Below are positions 38,364-46,444 of a stretch of 64,000 bases of DNA, piece by piece. The stretch comes from Hydrogenophaga aromaticivorans. Lineage in GTDB: Bacteria > Pseudomonadota > Gammaproteobacteria > Burkholderiales > Burkholderiaceae_C. Where the stretch lies: contig NZ_VYGV01000007.1 of NCBI RefSeq assembly GCF_013387465.1, positions 244,549-308,548 of the forward strand, in the 5' to 3' direction. The position numbers were made by a program, and so were the translations under genes. A model generated the notes under the pieces. The model did no database searches. It was given only the letters and a program-made list of their open reading frames with translations, and had not been told where the DNA came from. Position 1 is the first letter of the stretch. Each line of letters starts with the position of its first letter.

Positions 38364-39158
38364 TCAGCCCGGGTCGCTGGTGGTTCGGGGCGTGGTCAGG
38401 GTCAGCAGGATGTCGGCGTACCAGGCGCAGTTCAGGCCCAGCGACTCGTCGAGCACGCGGTCGCGGTTGCCCATGTCCATGCGCGACGAATGCACGCCCA
38501 GCAGCTTCCAGGGCAACTCGGCCGTCTCGGGGGTGGGCGCGGTGTCGCGCATCACCACCGCCGCGCCGCTGGTGCCGCGGTGGGTGCGCGCGTCGGTCAG
38601 GAAGAAGCCCTGCCCCTGGAAGCGGATGCCATAGGGCGAAGCGATTGCCGCCTGGCGCACCACCGGCAGGTGGTGCACGGCGTCGTGAAAGCCGAGCGGA
38701 AAACCGACCACCAGCAGCGAGGCGTCCACCGGCACGCTGGCAAACGAAGTCTGCAGGTGGGCCGGGGTGAAGGCGCGGATGATCGCGCCGGCCGGCAGCT
38801 GGCTGCGGTCCAGCTCCAGCACGGCGACGTCGATCTCGCTGCCGCCGTCGCGGCCCTGGCGCCACACCGCCGCGCCCTGGTTGTAGAGCAGCATCGAAAA
38901 CCCGGTCGAGCGGGTGAGGTTGCTGGCGTCCAGGTGCACCTCGATCTCCAGCCGGTCGGGCAGGTGGCTGGTGGCTTCGTCGATCACCACATGGCGGCTG
39001 GTGACGAGGTAGAGGCGCTCGTCGCGCTGGAAGAAGAAACCGCTGGCGTTGGTGAGCGCGTAGCTGCGCAGGAAGGTGGACACGCGCGGCGCGGCCAGGA
39101 ACAGCGGGTCCACCGTGGCGGTCGCGTTGCGGGGGGGTGGTGGCGAGGTGGGGTTCAT
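38364..39158 (-). CDS. cytoplasmic trypsin-like serine peptidase
   Basis: A 264-residue protein with a chymotrypsin-fold catalytic triad: His56 in LVTSRHVV, Asp110 in EIDVAVLEL and Ser197 in HRGTSGAAV. No signal peptide is seen (it starts MNPTSPPPPR), so it may act in the cytoplasm. No PDZ domain follows, unlike DegP/HtrA. Similar stand-alone trypsin-like proteins occur sporadically in proteobacteria, some near defence genes. The target is unknown. Confidence 0.82.
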   Translation of the reverse strand: MNPTSPPPPRNATATVDPLFLAAPRVSTFLRSYALTNASGFFFQRDERLYLVTSRHVVIDEATSHLPDRLEIEVHLDASNLTRSTGFSMLLYNQGAAVWRQGRDGGSEIDVAVLELDRSQLPAGAIIRAFTPAHLQTSFASVPVDASLLVVGFPLGFHDAVHHLPVVRQAAIASPYGIRFQGQGFFLTDARTHRGTSGAAVVMRDTAPTPETAELPWKLLGVHSSRMDMGNRDRVLDESLGLNCAWYADILLTLTTPRTTSDPG

Positions 39159-39187
39159 GGCTGGTTCGGTATTTCTGAAGAGGCGGT

Positions 39188-39889
39188 TCAGACCACAGCG
39201 CCAAACAGGGCGCCCACACCGGCCGTGATGGCCATGGCCAGCGCCCCCCAGAAGCACACGCGCCAGGCGCCCAGGCCCATGCGGGCACCGCCGGCGCGTG
39301 CGGCCAGGGCGCCGAGCAGGGCAAGGAACAGCAGCGAGGTGGCGGCCACCCAGCCGATCAGGCCCGGCCCGGGCACCAGCGCCGTCACCGCCAGCGGCAG
39401 TGCCGCACCCGCTGCGAAGCTGGCGGCGGAGGCCAGCGCGGCCTGCACCGGCCGCGCGCTCAGGGTGTCTGAAATGCCCAGTTCGTCGCGCGCATGGGCG
39501 CCCAGTGCGTCGTGTGCCATGAGCTGGGTGGCCACTTGCCGGGACAGTTCGGCGTCCAGCCCGCGCCCGGCGTAGATGGCGCTGAGTTCACGGTGTTCGG
39601 CGGCCGGGTCGGCATCGAGTTCGGCCTGCTCGCGGGCCAGGTCGGCCCCCTCGGTGTCGGCCTGCGAATGCACCGACACATACTCTCCCGCGGCCATCGA
39701 CATGGCGCCCGCGACCAGCCCGGCGACCCCGGTCAGCAGGATGCTGCTGTGGTCGGCGCTCGCCGCCGCCACACCCAGCACCAGGCTGGCGGTGGAGACG
39801 ATGCCGTCGTTGGCGCCGAGCACGGCGGCGCGCAGCCAGCCGATGCGGTCGGTTCGGTGGCGTTCGGTGTGTCGCCAGCGGGAGGGCAT
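39188..39889 (-). CDS. VIT1/CCC1 family metal transporter
   Basis: A 233-residue membrane protein of the vacuolar-iron-transporter family, expected to move Fe(II) or Mn(II). GWLRAAVLGANDGIVSTASLVLGV is the diagnostic first helix, followed by AGAMSMAAGEYVSVHSQADTEGADLARE. The cytosolic metal-binding helical insert (residues about 75-130, rich in Glu/Asp) and three C-terminal helices complete it. Convergent or adjacent to the protease gene. Confidence 0.9.
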   Translation of the reverse strand: MPSRWRHTERHRTDRIGWLRAAVLGANDGIVSTASLVLGVAAASADHSSILLTGVAGLVAGAMSMAAGEYVSVHSQADTEGADLAREQAELDADPAAEHRELSAIYAGRGLDAELSRQVATQLMAHDALGAHARDELGISDTLSARPVQAALASAASFAAGAALPLAVTALVPGPGLIGWVAATSLLFLALLGALAARAGGARMGLGAWRVCFWGALAMAITAGVGALFGAVV

Positions 39890-40043
39890 GGGCAGTCCTT
39901 TGCGGTTTTTCGTCGGGCCCCAGTGTAGGGGGCCAACCCGGTGCGATCTGTCCGCTGTCGAACATACCGGGGTGTGGTGCAGGGTACCTGACCGCGGGTG
40001 TTTCTGGCCAGACCGGGCTCCTGGCGGGTCGCCGGCCGGCGAT

Positions 40044-40568
40044 TCAGCGCCAGGTGCCCGGTGCCAGTCCGTCGAGGTTGTGGGGCCCGATGGCAGCGCG
40101 GATCAGGCGCAGCGTGGGGAAACCCACCGCCGCCGTCATGCGACGCACCTGGCGGTTGCGGCCTTCGCGAATCACCAGCTCGATCCAGGCCGTGGGCACC
40201 GCCTTGCGCACACGGATCGGCGGGTCGCGTTCCCACAGCCCTGGCGGCTCCGGCATGGCGCGGGCGCGCGCCGGCAGGGTGGGGCCGTCGTTGAGCGTCA
40301 CGCCGCGGCGCAGGGCGGCCAGCGCGGCTTCGTCGGGCACACCTTCCACCTGCACCCAGTAGGTTTTCTCCATCTTGTGGCGCGGGTCGGCGATGCGCGC
40401 CTGTTCCTGGCCGTCGTCGGTGAGCAGCAGCAGGCCTTCGCTGTCGGCGTCCAGCCGGCCGGCCACGTACACGCCGGGCCGGTCGATGAAGTCTTTGAGC
40501 CCGCGCCAGCGCCCCTCGGGCGTGAACTGGCTGAGCACCCCGTAGGGCTTGTTGAAGCGGATCAGCAT
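40044..40568 (-). CDS. rluE: 23S rRNA pseudouridine(2457) synthase
   Basis: A 174-residue pseudouridine synthase of the RsuA/RluE group lacking the N-terminal S4 domain, as in RluE. The catalytic motif is [16 protein letters not shown] with the nucleophilic Asp. [12 protein letters not shown] at the N-terminus and [23 protein letters not shown] at the C-terminus are diagnostic. It modifies U2457 of 23S rRNA in E. coli; target here is inferred from family. It precedes the M23 peptidase gene by 16 bases on the same strand. Confidence 0.9.
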   Translation of the reverse strand: MLIRFNKPYGVLSQFTPEGRWRGLKDFIDRPGVYVAGRLDADSEGLLLLTDDGQEQARIADPRHKMEKTYWVQVEGVPDEAALAALRRGVTLNDGPTLPARARAMPEPPGLWERDPPIRVRKAVPTAWIELVIREGRNRQVRRMTAAVGFPTLRLIRAAIGPHNLDGLAPGTWR

Positions 40569-40584
40569 GGTCGGGCGCGGTCCG

Positions 40585-41484
40585 TCATTCGGCGAGCAGC
40601 AGCGCCGGGTCCACCATGGCTCGGTTGAGCATCACGCCCCAATGCAGGTGCGGCCCGGTGACACGGCCGGTGGCGCCCACGGCGCCCAGGCGCTGGCCCG
40701 CGTCCAGCACATCGCCGGTTGCCACGTCGATCGCGCTCAGGTGGCACACCATGCTCAACAGGCCGCCACCGTGGTCGAGCCAGACCGTCTGGCCGTTGAA
40801 GAAGTAGTCACCGGTGTCGATCACCCGGCCCGCCAGCGGCGCCACCACCGGGGTGCCGCTGGGTGCGGCGATGTCCATGCCACTGTGCGGATTGCGCGAC
40901 TGGCCGTTGAACACACGCCGCAGCCCGAAGGAACTGGAGCGCGGCCCTGGCGTGGGCACCCGCATGCGCAGGCTCGCCGGCAGCGGTTCGCTGAACGCGG
41001 TGATCACCGTCTGCTGGTGGTCGCGCTCGCGCTCGAAACGCGCCAGGTCCTGGGGTGAGAGGTCCACCGTCTTCGGCTCGACCGTCAGGCGCTGCTCGGC
41101 GTAGCGCTTGGGCACCACCGTGTAGGCCTGTTCGCGCGGCGCCTGGCCGTCGATCTGCACCACGATGCGCGCCTCGCCCGGCGTGGCCGACAGCGGGATG
41201 CCCACCAGCGCAGACCATTCGATCGGGTCACCCAGCACCAGCAGAGGGACCTCGCCCGCCCAGGCCCGGGGACGCTCCTGCGACGGCCCCAGCGAAAGGC
41301 GAACGATGCCGCCCGGCACCGGCGCCACCTGGGGCAGGTTCGCCTCGGTCGCCGCTTCCCCGGCCCCTGAGGCCAGGCGCCAGTTTCCCAACAGCAGAAG
41401 CCCCACGGCGCCCGCGGCCCCCCGCACCACGGAGCGGCGGGAGCGGGTCGACAGAGCTGGTGGCACAAGGGGGTTCTGAAGCAT
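40585..41484 (-). CDS. M23 family metallopeptidase
   Basis: A 299-residue zinc peptidase of the lysostaphin (M23) type, acting on peptidoglycan cross-bridges. It has an N-terminal twin-arginine-like start ([20 protein letters not shown]), a beta-rich middle domain, and the C-terminal M23 domain with [16 protein letters not shown] (metal ligands), [15 protein letters not shown] and GPHLHWGV (HxH). It may be exported to the periplasm. Neighbours are rluE and an SRAP gene. Confidence 0.9.
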   Translation of the reverse strand: MLQNPLVPPALSTRSRRSVVRGAAGAVGLLLLGNWRLASGAGEAATEANLPQVAPVPGGIVRLSLGPSQERPRAWAGEVPLLVLGDPIEWSALVGIPLSATPGEARIVVQIDGQAPREQAYTVVPKRYAEQRLTVEPKTVDLSPQDLARFERERDHQQTVITAFSEPLPASLRMRVPTPGPRSSSFGLRRVFNGQSRNPHSGMDIAAPSGTPVVAPLAGRVIDTGDYFFNGQTVWLDHGGGLLSMVCHLSAIDVATGDVLDAGQRLGAVGATGRVTGPHLHWGVMLNRAMVDPALLLAE

Positions 41485-41590
41485 GGGAGGCGGGTGCGCT
41501 GGTTGGAAGATCGGGCACGCCGAGCATGCCACCGATCGGACCGGTGGTGCGCCGCGGGTGGTGCGGCGCGTGGTCGGCTAGCATGGCCGC

Positions 41591-42295
41591 ATGACCGTTC
41601 ATACCGAGAGCCTGCGGCTCGCCTCCTTTTTTCCCGATGTTTTCCATGTCGAGGCCCCCGATTCTCCTGTGGGGCACGAACTCTGGCCGCGCATGCCCGG
41701 GGTGTTCATCCGCAAGGCGGCCGCTGCTGTGGCCGAACCTGTGGAACCGGCGGAACCGCAGGAACCACAGCCATCGCCCCCGCTGGTGCGCGAGCTCGTG
41801 GTCGGCCAGTTCGGCCTGGTGCCGCGCTGGGTGAAATCGGCGTCGGACGCCAAGCTGCGTTCGCCCAAGCTGGTCAACGCGCGCTCGGAAACCGTGACCA
41901 CCTCCAACAACCTGCGCGAAGCCTGGCTTGCCGGGCAGCGTTGCATCGTGCCGATGATGGCGTTTTTTGAAGACGACTTTCGCAGCGGCAAGGCCGTGCC
42001 CACGCGCATCAGCCGTGTCGACGGTCAGCCCATGGGCGTGGCGGGCCTGTGGGAAAGCTGGACCGGCGCCGGCGGCGAAACCATCGTCAGCTACACCCTG
42101 CTCACCGTCAACGCCAACAGCCACGCCCTGATGCACCGCTACCAGCAGCCCGGCAGCGAAAAACGCATGCCCGCGGTGTTGAACGAAGGGGGCTACGACG
42201 CCTGGCTCAACGCCGCCCACCCCGAGAAGGCGCGCGAGTTCCTGCGCGCCTACCCGGCCAACTGGCTGACGGCGAACCCGGTCGAAAAAAAGTAG
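41591..42295 (+). CDS. SRAP family protein missing the catalytic cysteine
   Basis: A 234-residue SOS-response-associated peptidase (HMCES/YedK) family protein. The core is recognisable: FGLVPRWVKSASDAKLRSPKLVNARSETV (with Asn97, Arg99, Glu100), the MMAFFEDDF segment with catalytic-type Glu127, and GLWESW. However the start is MTVHTES, whereas family members have Cys at position 2, and the segment expected to hold the third catalytic residue reads RYQQPGSEKRMP with Gln where His is usual. No upstream in-frame start exists: a stop lies at 41579-41581. The DNA-crosslink activity is therefore doubtful. Confidence 0.8.
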   Translation: MTVHTESLRLASFFPDVFHVEAPDSPVGHELWPRMPGVFIRKAAAAVAEPVEPAEPQEPQPSPPLVRELVVGQFGLVPRWVKSASDAKLRSPKLVNARSETVTTSNNLREAWLAGQRCIVPMMAFFEDDFRSGKAVPTRISRVDGQPMGVAGLWESWTGAGGETIVSYTLLTVNANSHALMHRYQQPGSEKRMPAVLNEGGYDAWLNAAHPEKAREFLRAYPANWLTANPVEKK

Positions 42296-42308
42296 TTGTC
42301 CGCGCGCC

Positions 42309-43547
42309 TCAGCGCAGTGGTTGCGGCGCGGTCACGATCTCGTGCTCGGTGGTCGCATCGGGTCCCTGAGGGCGGGACCAGTTGGCGATTTGCGCCAGCG
42401 CCAGGCGCTCGGCCTCGTTGAGGATGTCCATCGGCTTGGCGTGTGCGGGCGCGTGCGTGACGACCCCGATGCCCAGGCGCGGCTGGAACGTGTGGTGCAC
42501 CTGTTTTTCATCCACCACCGACAGCGACTCACCGACCATGAACCGCAGATGGGCCAGCGTCTCGTTCAGCGGTGCGGCGTGTTTGTCGGTGAACATCACC
42601 ACCACAAAACAGCGCGGGTGGTACTGACCCACCACACAGCGAAAACCGGCGGCACGGCGCACGCGCGCCGCCAGCGTCACCAGGATCTGGTGTTCCACAC
42701 CCGGCCCGGCCGAATCGGTCAGCTCGTAGAGGTTGCTCACGTTCACGCAGATCACCGAGCACTCGCCCTGCTGACGGGCGGTGCGCCAGAACACGTGTTC
42801 CACCTCGGCGATCAGGGCCGAACCGGTGTGGAGCCCGGTGACCGGGTCGGCGCCCTGTTGCACGCGTGAGAGGCGGGCCAGTTTGCGGTTGTGCCGGTTG
42901 CGCAAAATGCCCAGCACCGTGGCCGCGAGGAAATACACCATGGTGATCACGGCCGTGAACAACCAGAAGCCCGAGCCCAGGCCCGGTGCGTCCAGGCCGC
43001 GCAGGTAAAGGCCGCTCACCATGGCCGCCAGGCACACGATCGCCAGCAACATCCAGCGCGCCAGCGGGTCGCCCCGCCGGGTGGCCCGGATGACCGCGAC
43101 CATCGCCAGCAACACCGGCACCATGTTGACCACCGCCGCCGCCAGCAGCACCGGGCGGAACTGGTCGCTGGACACCTGGCTGGCCAGCAGCGCCAGCACC
43201 ACCGCGGCCAGGAACACGGCAGCGCCGCCCCAGGCGGTCAGGCGGTGCACCAGCGGGTCTTCGCGCTCCCCGCCCAGCCAGCTGCCCAGGTAATACAGGG
43301 CCACACCACCCGCCAGCGGCCCCAGGCTGGCCTTGAGCACCATCAGCGGGTGCCCGGGCAGAAACGGAAACAAGGCCTCGGGCAAACCCGTCATGACCAC
43401 GCAGCTCGCGCCGGTGAGCACCACGAACAGCAGGTTGCGTATGGAGCCCCGGCTGCGGCTGCCCAGTGCGTCGCCCAGCGCCAGCGCCGCCAGCGTCAAC
43501 AGACCTCCGAGCATGGCCGACCAGATGGCGATTTCAGAAACAGGCAT
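42309..43547 (-). CDS. membrane protein with degenerate GGDEF domain
   Basis: A 412-residue protein with about seven N-terminal transmembrane helices (residues 10-235) and a C-terminal GGDEF-fold domain. The usual GGDEF motif position reads GQYHPRCF, so neither metal-binding nor catalytic residues are kept; diguanylate cyclase activity is unlikely. RVQQGADPVTGLHTGSAL shows the fold start. It may be a receptor or scaffold. It runs convergently with the SRAP gene. Confidence 0.78.
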   Translation of the reverse strand: MPVSEIAIWSAMLGGLLTLAALALGDALGSRSRGSIRNLLFVVLTGASCVVMTGLPEALFPFLPGHPLMVLKASLGPLAGGVALYYLGSWLGGEREDPLVHRLTAWGGAAVFLAAVVLALLASQVSSDQFRPVLLAAAVVNMVPVLLAMVAVIRATRRGDPLARWMLLAIVCLAAMVSGLYLRGLDAPGLGSGFWLFTAVITMVYFLAATVLGILRNRHNRKLARLSRVQQGADPVTGLHTGSALIAEVEHVFWRTARQQGECSVICVNVSNLYELTDSAGPGVEHQILVTLAARVRRAAGFRCVVGQYHPRCFVVVMFTDKHAAPLNETLAHLRFMVGESLSVVDEKQVHHTFQPRLGIGVVTHAPAHAKPMDILNEAERLALAQIANWSRPQGPDATTEHEIVTAPQPLR

Positions 43548-43666
43548 GCGGCCGATTATGGCGGCGCTGCCCGTGGAGTCCGGGGGGGATGTGCCCCCCC
43601 GTTTTGTCACGCTTTTTCATATTGGGCGGGATCACCTTCCCCCGCCCGGGGTTTGTGCGTGCCCGT

Positions 43667-44155
43667 TCAGGCGGGCTTGGTCATTTTGCCGGCCAACTGC
43701 TCAGACAACCAGCCAAAACCCGCACCCACGGCGATCGACAGGATGGTGGGCAGGATCGCGGCCGTGGGTGTCATGTCCTTGCCCAGCAGGATCAGGCCGG
43801 CGACGCTGGCGAAGCCGTACACGCTGGACGGGATGGTCGACAGAAACGGCAGGTGCGCCGCCAGCACAATCACCGCCGCACCCAGGCCCACCGCCACGGG
43901 TGCCGCGAGGCCACCCAGCGCGCCCAGCGACCCGATCAGCATCACCGAGGCCATGCCCACCAGCGCACCAAACGACATGCAGACCACGGTCTTCACCAGG
44001 CCATCCGATTTGCCGCCGTTGTGAAAGAAGCTGGCCCAGGCCACGAAGGCTTGCCACACCTGCATCTGAAAAGCGGCCAGTGGCCCAAAAAACAGCCAGG
44101 TGGCGGCGACGGCCAGCAGGCCGATGGAAATGGCCAGTGCAAATAACAAAGTCAT
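43667..44155 (-). CDS. DUF1097 family inner-membrane protein
   Basis: A 162-residue hydrophobic protein of the DUF1097 family (E. coli YcdZ-like). About five hydrophobic helices are visible, including VGMASVMLIGSLGALGGLA and LPTILSIAVGAGFGWL. Function is unknown. Its mRNA leader carries a strong terminator-like hairpin and an outer stem that includes the ribosome binding site, so expression is likely RNA-controlled. ATG 44155 has GAGGAGAC just upstream. Confidence 0.78.
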   Translation of the reverse strand: MTLLFALAISIGLLAVAATWLFFGPLAAFQMQVWQAFVAWASFFHNGGKSDGLVKTVVCMSFGALVGMASVMLIGSLGALGGLAAPVAVGLGAAVIVLAAHLPFLSTIPSSVYGFASVAGLILLGKDMTPTAAILPTILSIAVGAGFGWLSEQLAGKMTKPA

Positions 44156-44163
44156 TGATGTCT

Positions 44164-44220
44164 CCTCGTTGGTGGAATAAAAAAACGCCCGTCCCAAAAA
44201 GGACAGGCGTGGCCAACGAG
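44164..44220 (-). promoter_or_regulatory. structured mRNA leader of the DUF1097 gene
   Basis: On the minus strand an inner hairpin ACGCCUGUCC-loop-GGACGGGCGU (10 bp, one G-U) is followed by a run of seven U, i.e. a good intrinsic terminator before the gene (arms 44201-44210 and 44185-44194). A perfect 8-bp outer pair (44213-44220 with 44165-44172) can enclose it, and its 3' arm overlaps the ribosome binding site. The mutually exclusive options suggest attenuation or translation control. Confidence 0.55.
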
Positions 44221-44259
44221 TCAATTTCCATGCCATCGCGCACGGATTCGCCAAGGTTT

Positions 44260-44274
44260 TTCTCAATATGAGAA
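44260..44274. promoter_or_regulatory. palindrome TTCTCA-ATA-TGAGAA
   Basis: A perfect 6-bp inverted repeat with a 3-base centre, 40 bases upstream of the DUF1097 leader hairpin. It could be an operator or a further hairpin of the leader transcript. Confidence 0.4.
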
Positions 44275-44416
44275 CGTCCCTGATTTGATGGCGCTTTTTA
44301 TCTGCGGGTGCGCGTCGCGGGGTCGCCAGGCACCTGTGCCGTTCCACAGCAGGTGTCCGTGAACGGAACAGGCGGAACAGGCGGACCAAGGGGCCGCGGG
44401 ATCGGGTGGAGCAGTC

Positions 44417-45034
44417 TCACAAGGTCTGCCGGTAGCGCTCCAGCATCTGCGCCTGTGTCTCCACCGGCGCGTCCGCGCTCAGGCGGTCGCCGATCTGGTC
44501 GCGCAGCATCTCGCCCATGCTCGGCATCACCGAGCGCTCCACCTGGCGGCCCGCGTCCCAGAGGGAAGAACGCATCAGCGCCTTGGCGCAGTGCAGGTAG
44601 GACGCCTGCACCGTCACGCGGATCACGAGTTTGGGCACACGGCGCGCGTCGGTGCAGCGCTCCCGGTCGGCCTCGTCGGTGGTGAGCATCGCGCGGCCGT
44701 TCACGCGCAGCGTCTCGTCCATGCCCGGCACCAGGAACAGCAGGCCGATCTGGCCGGTCTGCACGATGTTTTCCAGCGTGTCGAGCCGGTTGTTGCCCGG
44801 CGCGTCGGGGATCAGCAGCGTCTGCGGATCCAGCACTTTCACGAAGCCCGGCTCACCGCCGCGCGGCGACGCGTCCAGCGCGCCGTTCGCCCCGGCGCTC
44901 GACAACACCACCAGCGGCGAGAGGCCGATGAAGCGCGTGGCGTGCACGTCCAGCTGCGGCAGTTCTTTCAGGGCCGAGCGCTCGCGCACCGGGTCGTACA
45001 GCGCGCGCAGCGCTTCAAGCGAGGTGATGTTCAT
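44417..45034 (-). CDS. FMN-binding split-barrel protein (PPOX family, MSMEG_1061-like)
   Basis: A 205-residue protein of the pyridoxamine-phosphate-oxidase-like FMN family. The LVVLSSAGANGALDASPRGGEPGFVKVLD segment and TLLIPDAPGNNRLDTLENIVQTGQIGLLFLVPGMDETLRVNGRA in pieces are typical of the MSMEG_1061 group. It probably binds FMN or F420/heme; no specific reaction is assigned. It lies 15 bases before the dioxygenase gene on the same strand. Confidence 0.85.
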   Translation of the reverse strand: MNITSLEALRALYDPVRERSALKELPQLDVHATRFIGLSPLVVLSSAGANGALDASPRGGEPGFVKVLDPQTLLIPDAPGNNRLDTLENIVQTGQIGLLFLVPGMDETLRVNGRAMLTTDEADRERCTDARRVPKLVIRVTVQASYLHCAKALMRSSLWDAGRQVERSVMPSMGEMLRDQIGDRLSADAPVETQAQMLERYRQTL

Positions 45035-45049
45035 GGGCTGCTTCAAGGC

Positions 45050-45430
45050 TTACAGGTCGTAGGTCACCGAGCGCTCGGGCAACACGTTCAGGTCCAGCGG
45101 GCGCACCGCGCCCATCCACAGCGCGCGGTCGCGGTGGTCCACCAGATCGTTGCCGGTGATCGGGTGGATGAACACCACCAGACCGCCGCGGTGCAGCGTC
45201 AGCCAGGGGATCACGTCGGCGAACAGGGCGGCCTTGAAGGCCAGCTGGCAGCTCCAGTCCGGGTGCGGGCCCACCGGCTTCTCGTGCACGCGGCCCATCT
45301 TCAGCGGGAACCGGGCGGCGGCCGCTTCGCACAGCGTGCGCGCCTGCGCCAGCGTGTCGGCGTTGAAATACACGTGGGCGTGCCAGCCGTGGATGACGGT
45401 GTCGGGGGGAGGGGTGGTGGCGTCGTTCAT
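45050..45430 (-). CDS. DOPA 4,5-dioxygenase family protein
   Basis: A 126-residue protein matching the small DOPA 4,5-dioxygenase family (PF08883). WHAHVYFNADTLAQARTLCEAA and GRVHEKPVGPHPDWSCQLAF, with the metal-binding histidines, are diagnostic. Bacterial homologues cleave catechol-like compounds or are uncharacterised. ATG 45430 is preferred; ATG 45439 would add three residues. Probably cotranscribed with the FMN-binding protein. Confidence 0.85.
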   Translation of the reverse strand: MNDATTPPPDTVIHGWHAHVYFNADTLAQARTLCEAAAARFPLKMGRVHEKPVGPHPDWSCQLAFKAALFADVIPWLTLHRGGLVVFIHPITGNDLVDHRDRALWMGAVRPLDLNVLPERSVTYDL

Positions 45431-45493
45431 GCGCGGCATGATGGCAGATCCGGGTTGTTTGCGCACGCGACGCGCAGGAGGCCCCATCACCGC

Positions 45494-46357
45494 TCAGGCG
45501 GGCTTGCTCAGGGTCTGCAACACCAGCTCGTGGAGTGCATCCACCGCCGGGTTCGTGCGCGAGGCCTTGCTGCGGTAGACCGCCACCGCCATGGCATCGA
45601 GCGGTGGCAAGCCCTGGCGCTCCCCCAGGATCACCAGGTGCGGCGGCGCGCTGCAGCGCGTGAGCACCGCGATCGCCAACCCACTTTCCACCGCCGCCAG
45701 CTGACCGGGCAGGCTGGAGCTGTTGTAGACCACCCGGTAGGCGCGCCCCTGCGCCTCCAGCGCCGCGATGGTCGAGCGCCGCGCCAGGCTGCTGGGCTCG
45801 TACACCGCGATCGGCAGCGGCGTGTTGCGCCAGACCTCGAACTGGGGCGCCCCGATCCACACCAGCGGCTCGTGAAAGAGCAGGGTGCCGCGACGCTGGT
45901 GGTCGCGCGAGACCAGCGCCAGGTCCAGTTCGCCGCGTTGCACCTTGGGAATGAGCGAGGTGGACTGTTCGCAGTCCAGCACGATCTCCACCGCCGCGTG
46001 GCGTGCCGCGTAACTGCGCAGCACCGGCGTGAGGTAGCTGGCGGCGTAGTCATCGGGCACGCCCAGGCGCACCTGGCCCGAGAGCGTGGGGCCGGTGAGC
46101 GCCGTCAGCGCTTCGCCGTGCAGCGCCAGGATGCGCCGCGCATAGCCCAGCAGCTCGGTGCCCAGCGGTGTGAGGCTCAGGTGCCGCGGTCCGCGGCGCA
46201 GCACCGCGCCGCCCACGGCTTCTTCCAGCTTCAGCAACTGCATGCTCACCGCCGATTGCGAACGGTGCACCTGCGGCGCCGCCGCCGAAAGCGAACCGTT
46301 GTCCACCACCGCCACAAAGGCGCGGAGCCAGTCCATCTGCAGGTCGGTGCGGGCCAT
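45494..46357 (-). CDS. LysR family transcriptional regulator
   Basis: A 287-residue LysR-type regulator: N-terminal winged HTH (MDWLRAFVAVVDNGSLSAAAPQVHRSQSAVSMQLLKLEEAVG in pieces) and a C-terminal periplasmic-binding-like effector domain (GQVRLGVPDDYAASYL, LIPKVQRGELDLALVS). It is divergent from a DMT transporter, with a palindrome in between, so the transporter is the likely target. Ligand unknown. Confidence 0.92.
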   Translation of the reverse strand: MARTDLQMDWLRAFVAVVDNGSLSAAAPQVHRSQSAVSMQLLKLEEAVGGAVLRRGPRHLSLTPLGTELLGYARRILALHGEALTALTGPTLSGQVRLGVPDDYAASYLTPVLRSYAARHAAVEIVLDCEQSTSLIPKVQRGELDLALVSRDHQRRGTLLFHEPLVWIGAPQFEVWRNTPLPIAVYEPSSLARRSTIAALEAQGRAYRVVYNSSSLPGQLAAVESGLAIAVLTRCSAPPHLVILGERQGLPPLDAMAVAVYRSKASRTNPAVDALHELVLQTLSKPA

Positions 46358-46372
46358 GGGCGTTTTGATTGA

Positions 46373-46387
46373 ATTCGATTATCGAAT
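46373..46387. promoter_or_regulatory. palindrome ATTCGAT-T-ATCGAAT, likely LysR operator
   Basis: A perfect 7-bp inverted repeat containing T-N11-A, the LysR-box form, lies between the LysR gene and the EamA transporter gene. Confidence 0.65.
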
Positions 46388-46444
46388 GAATGGAATGTGA
46401 ATTATCCGCTTTACCCGTTCATGCGATCCCGGGAACATCGGCCC

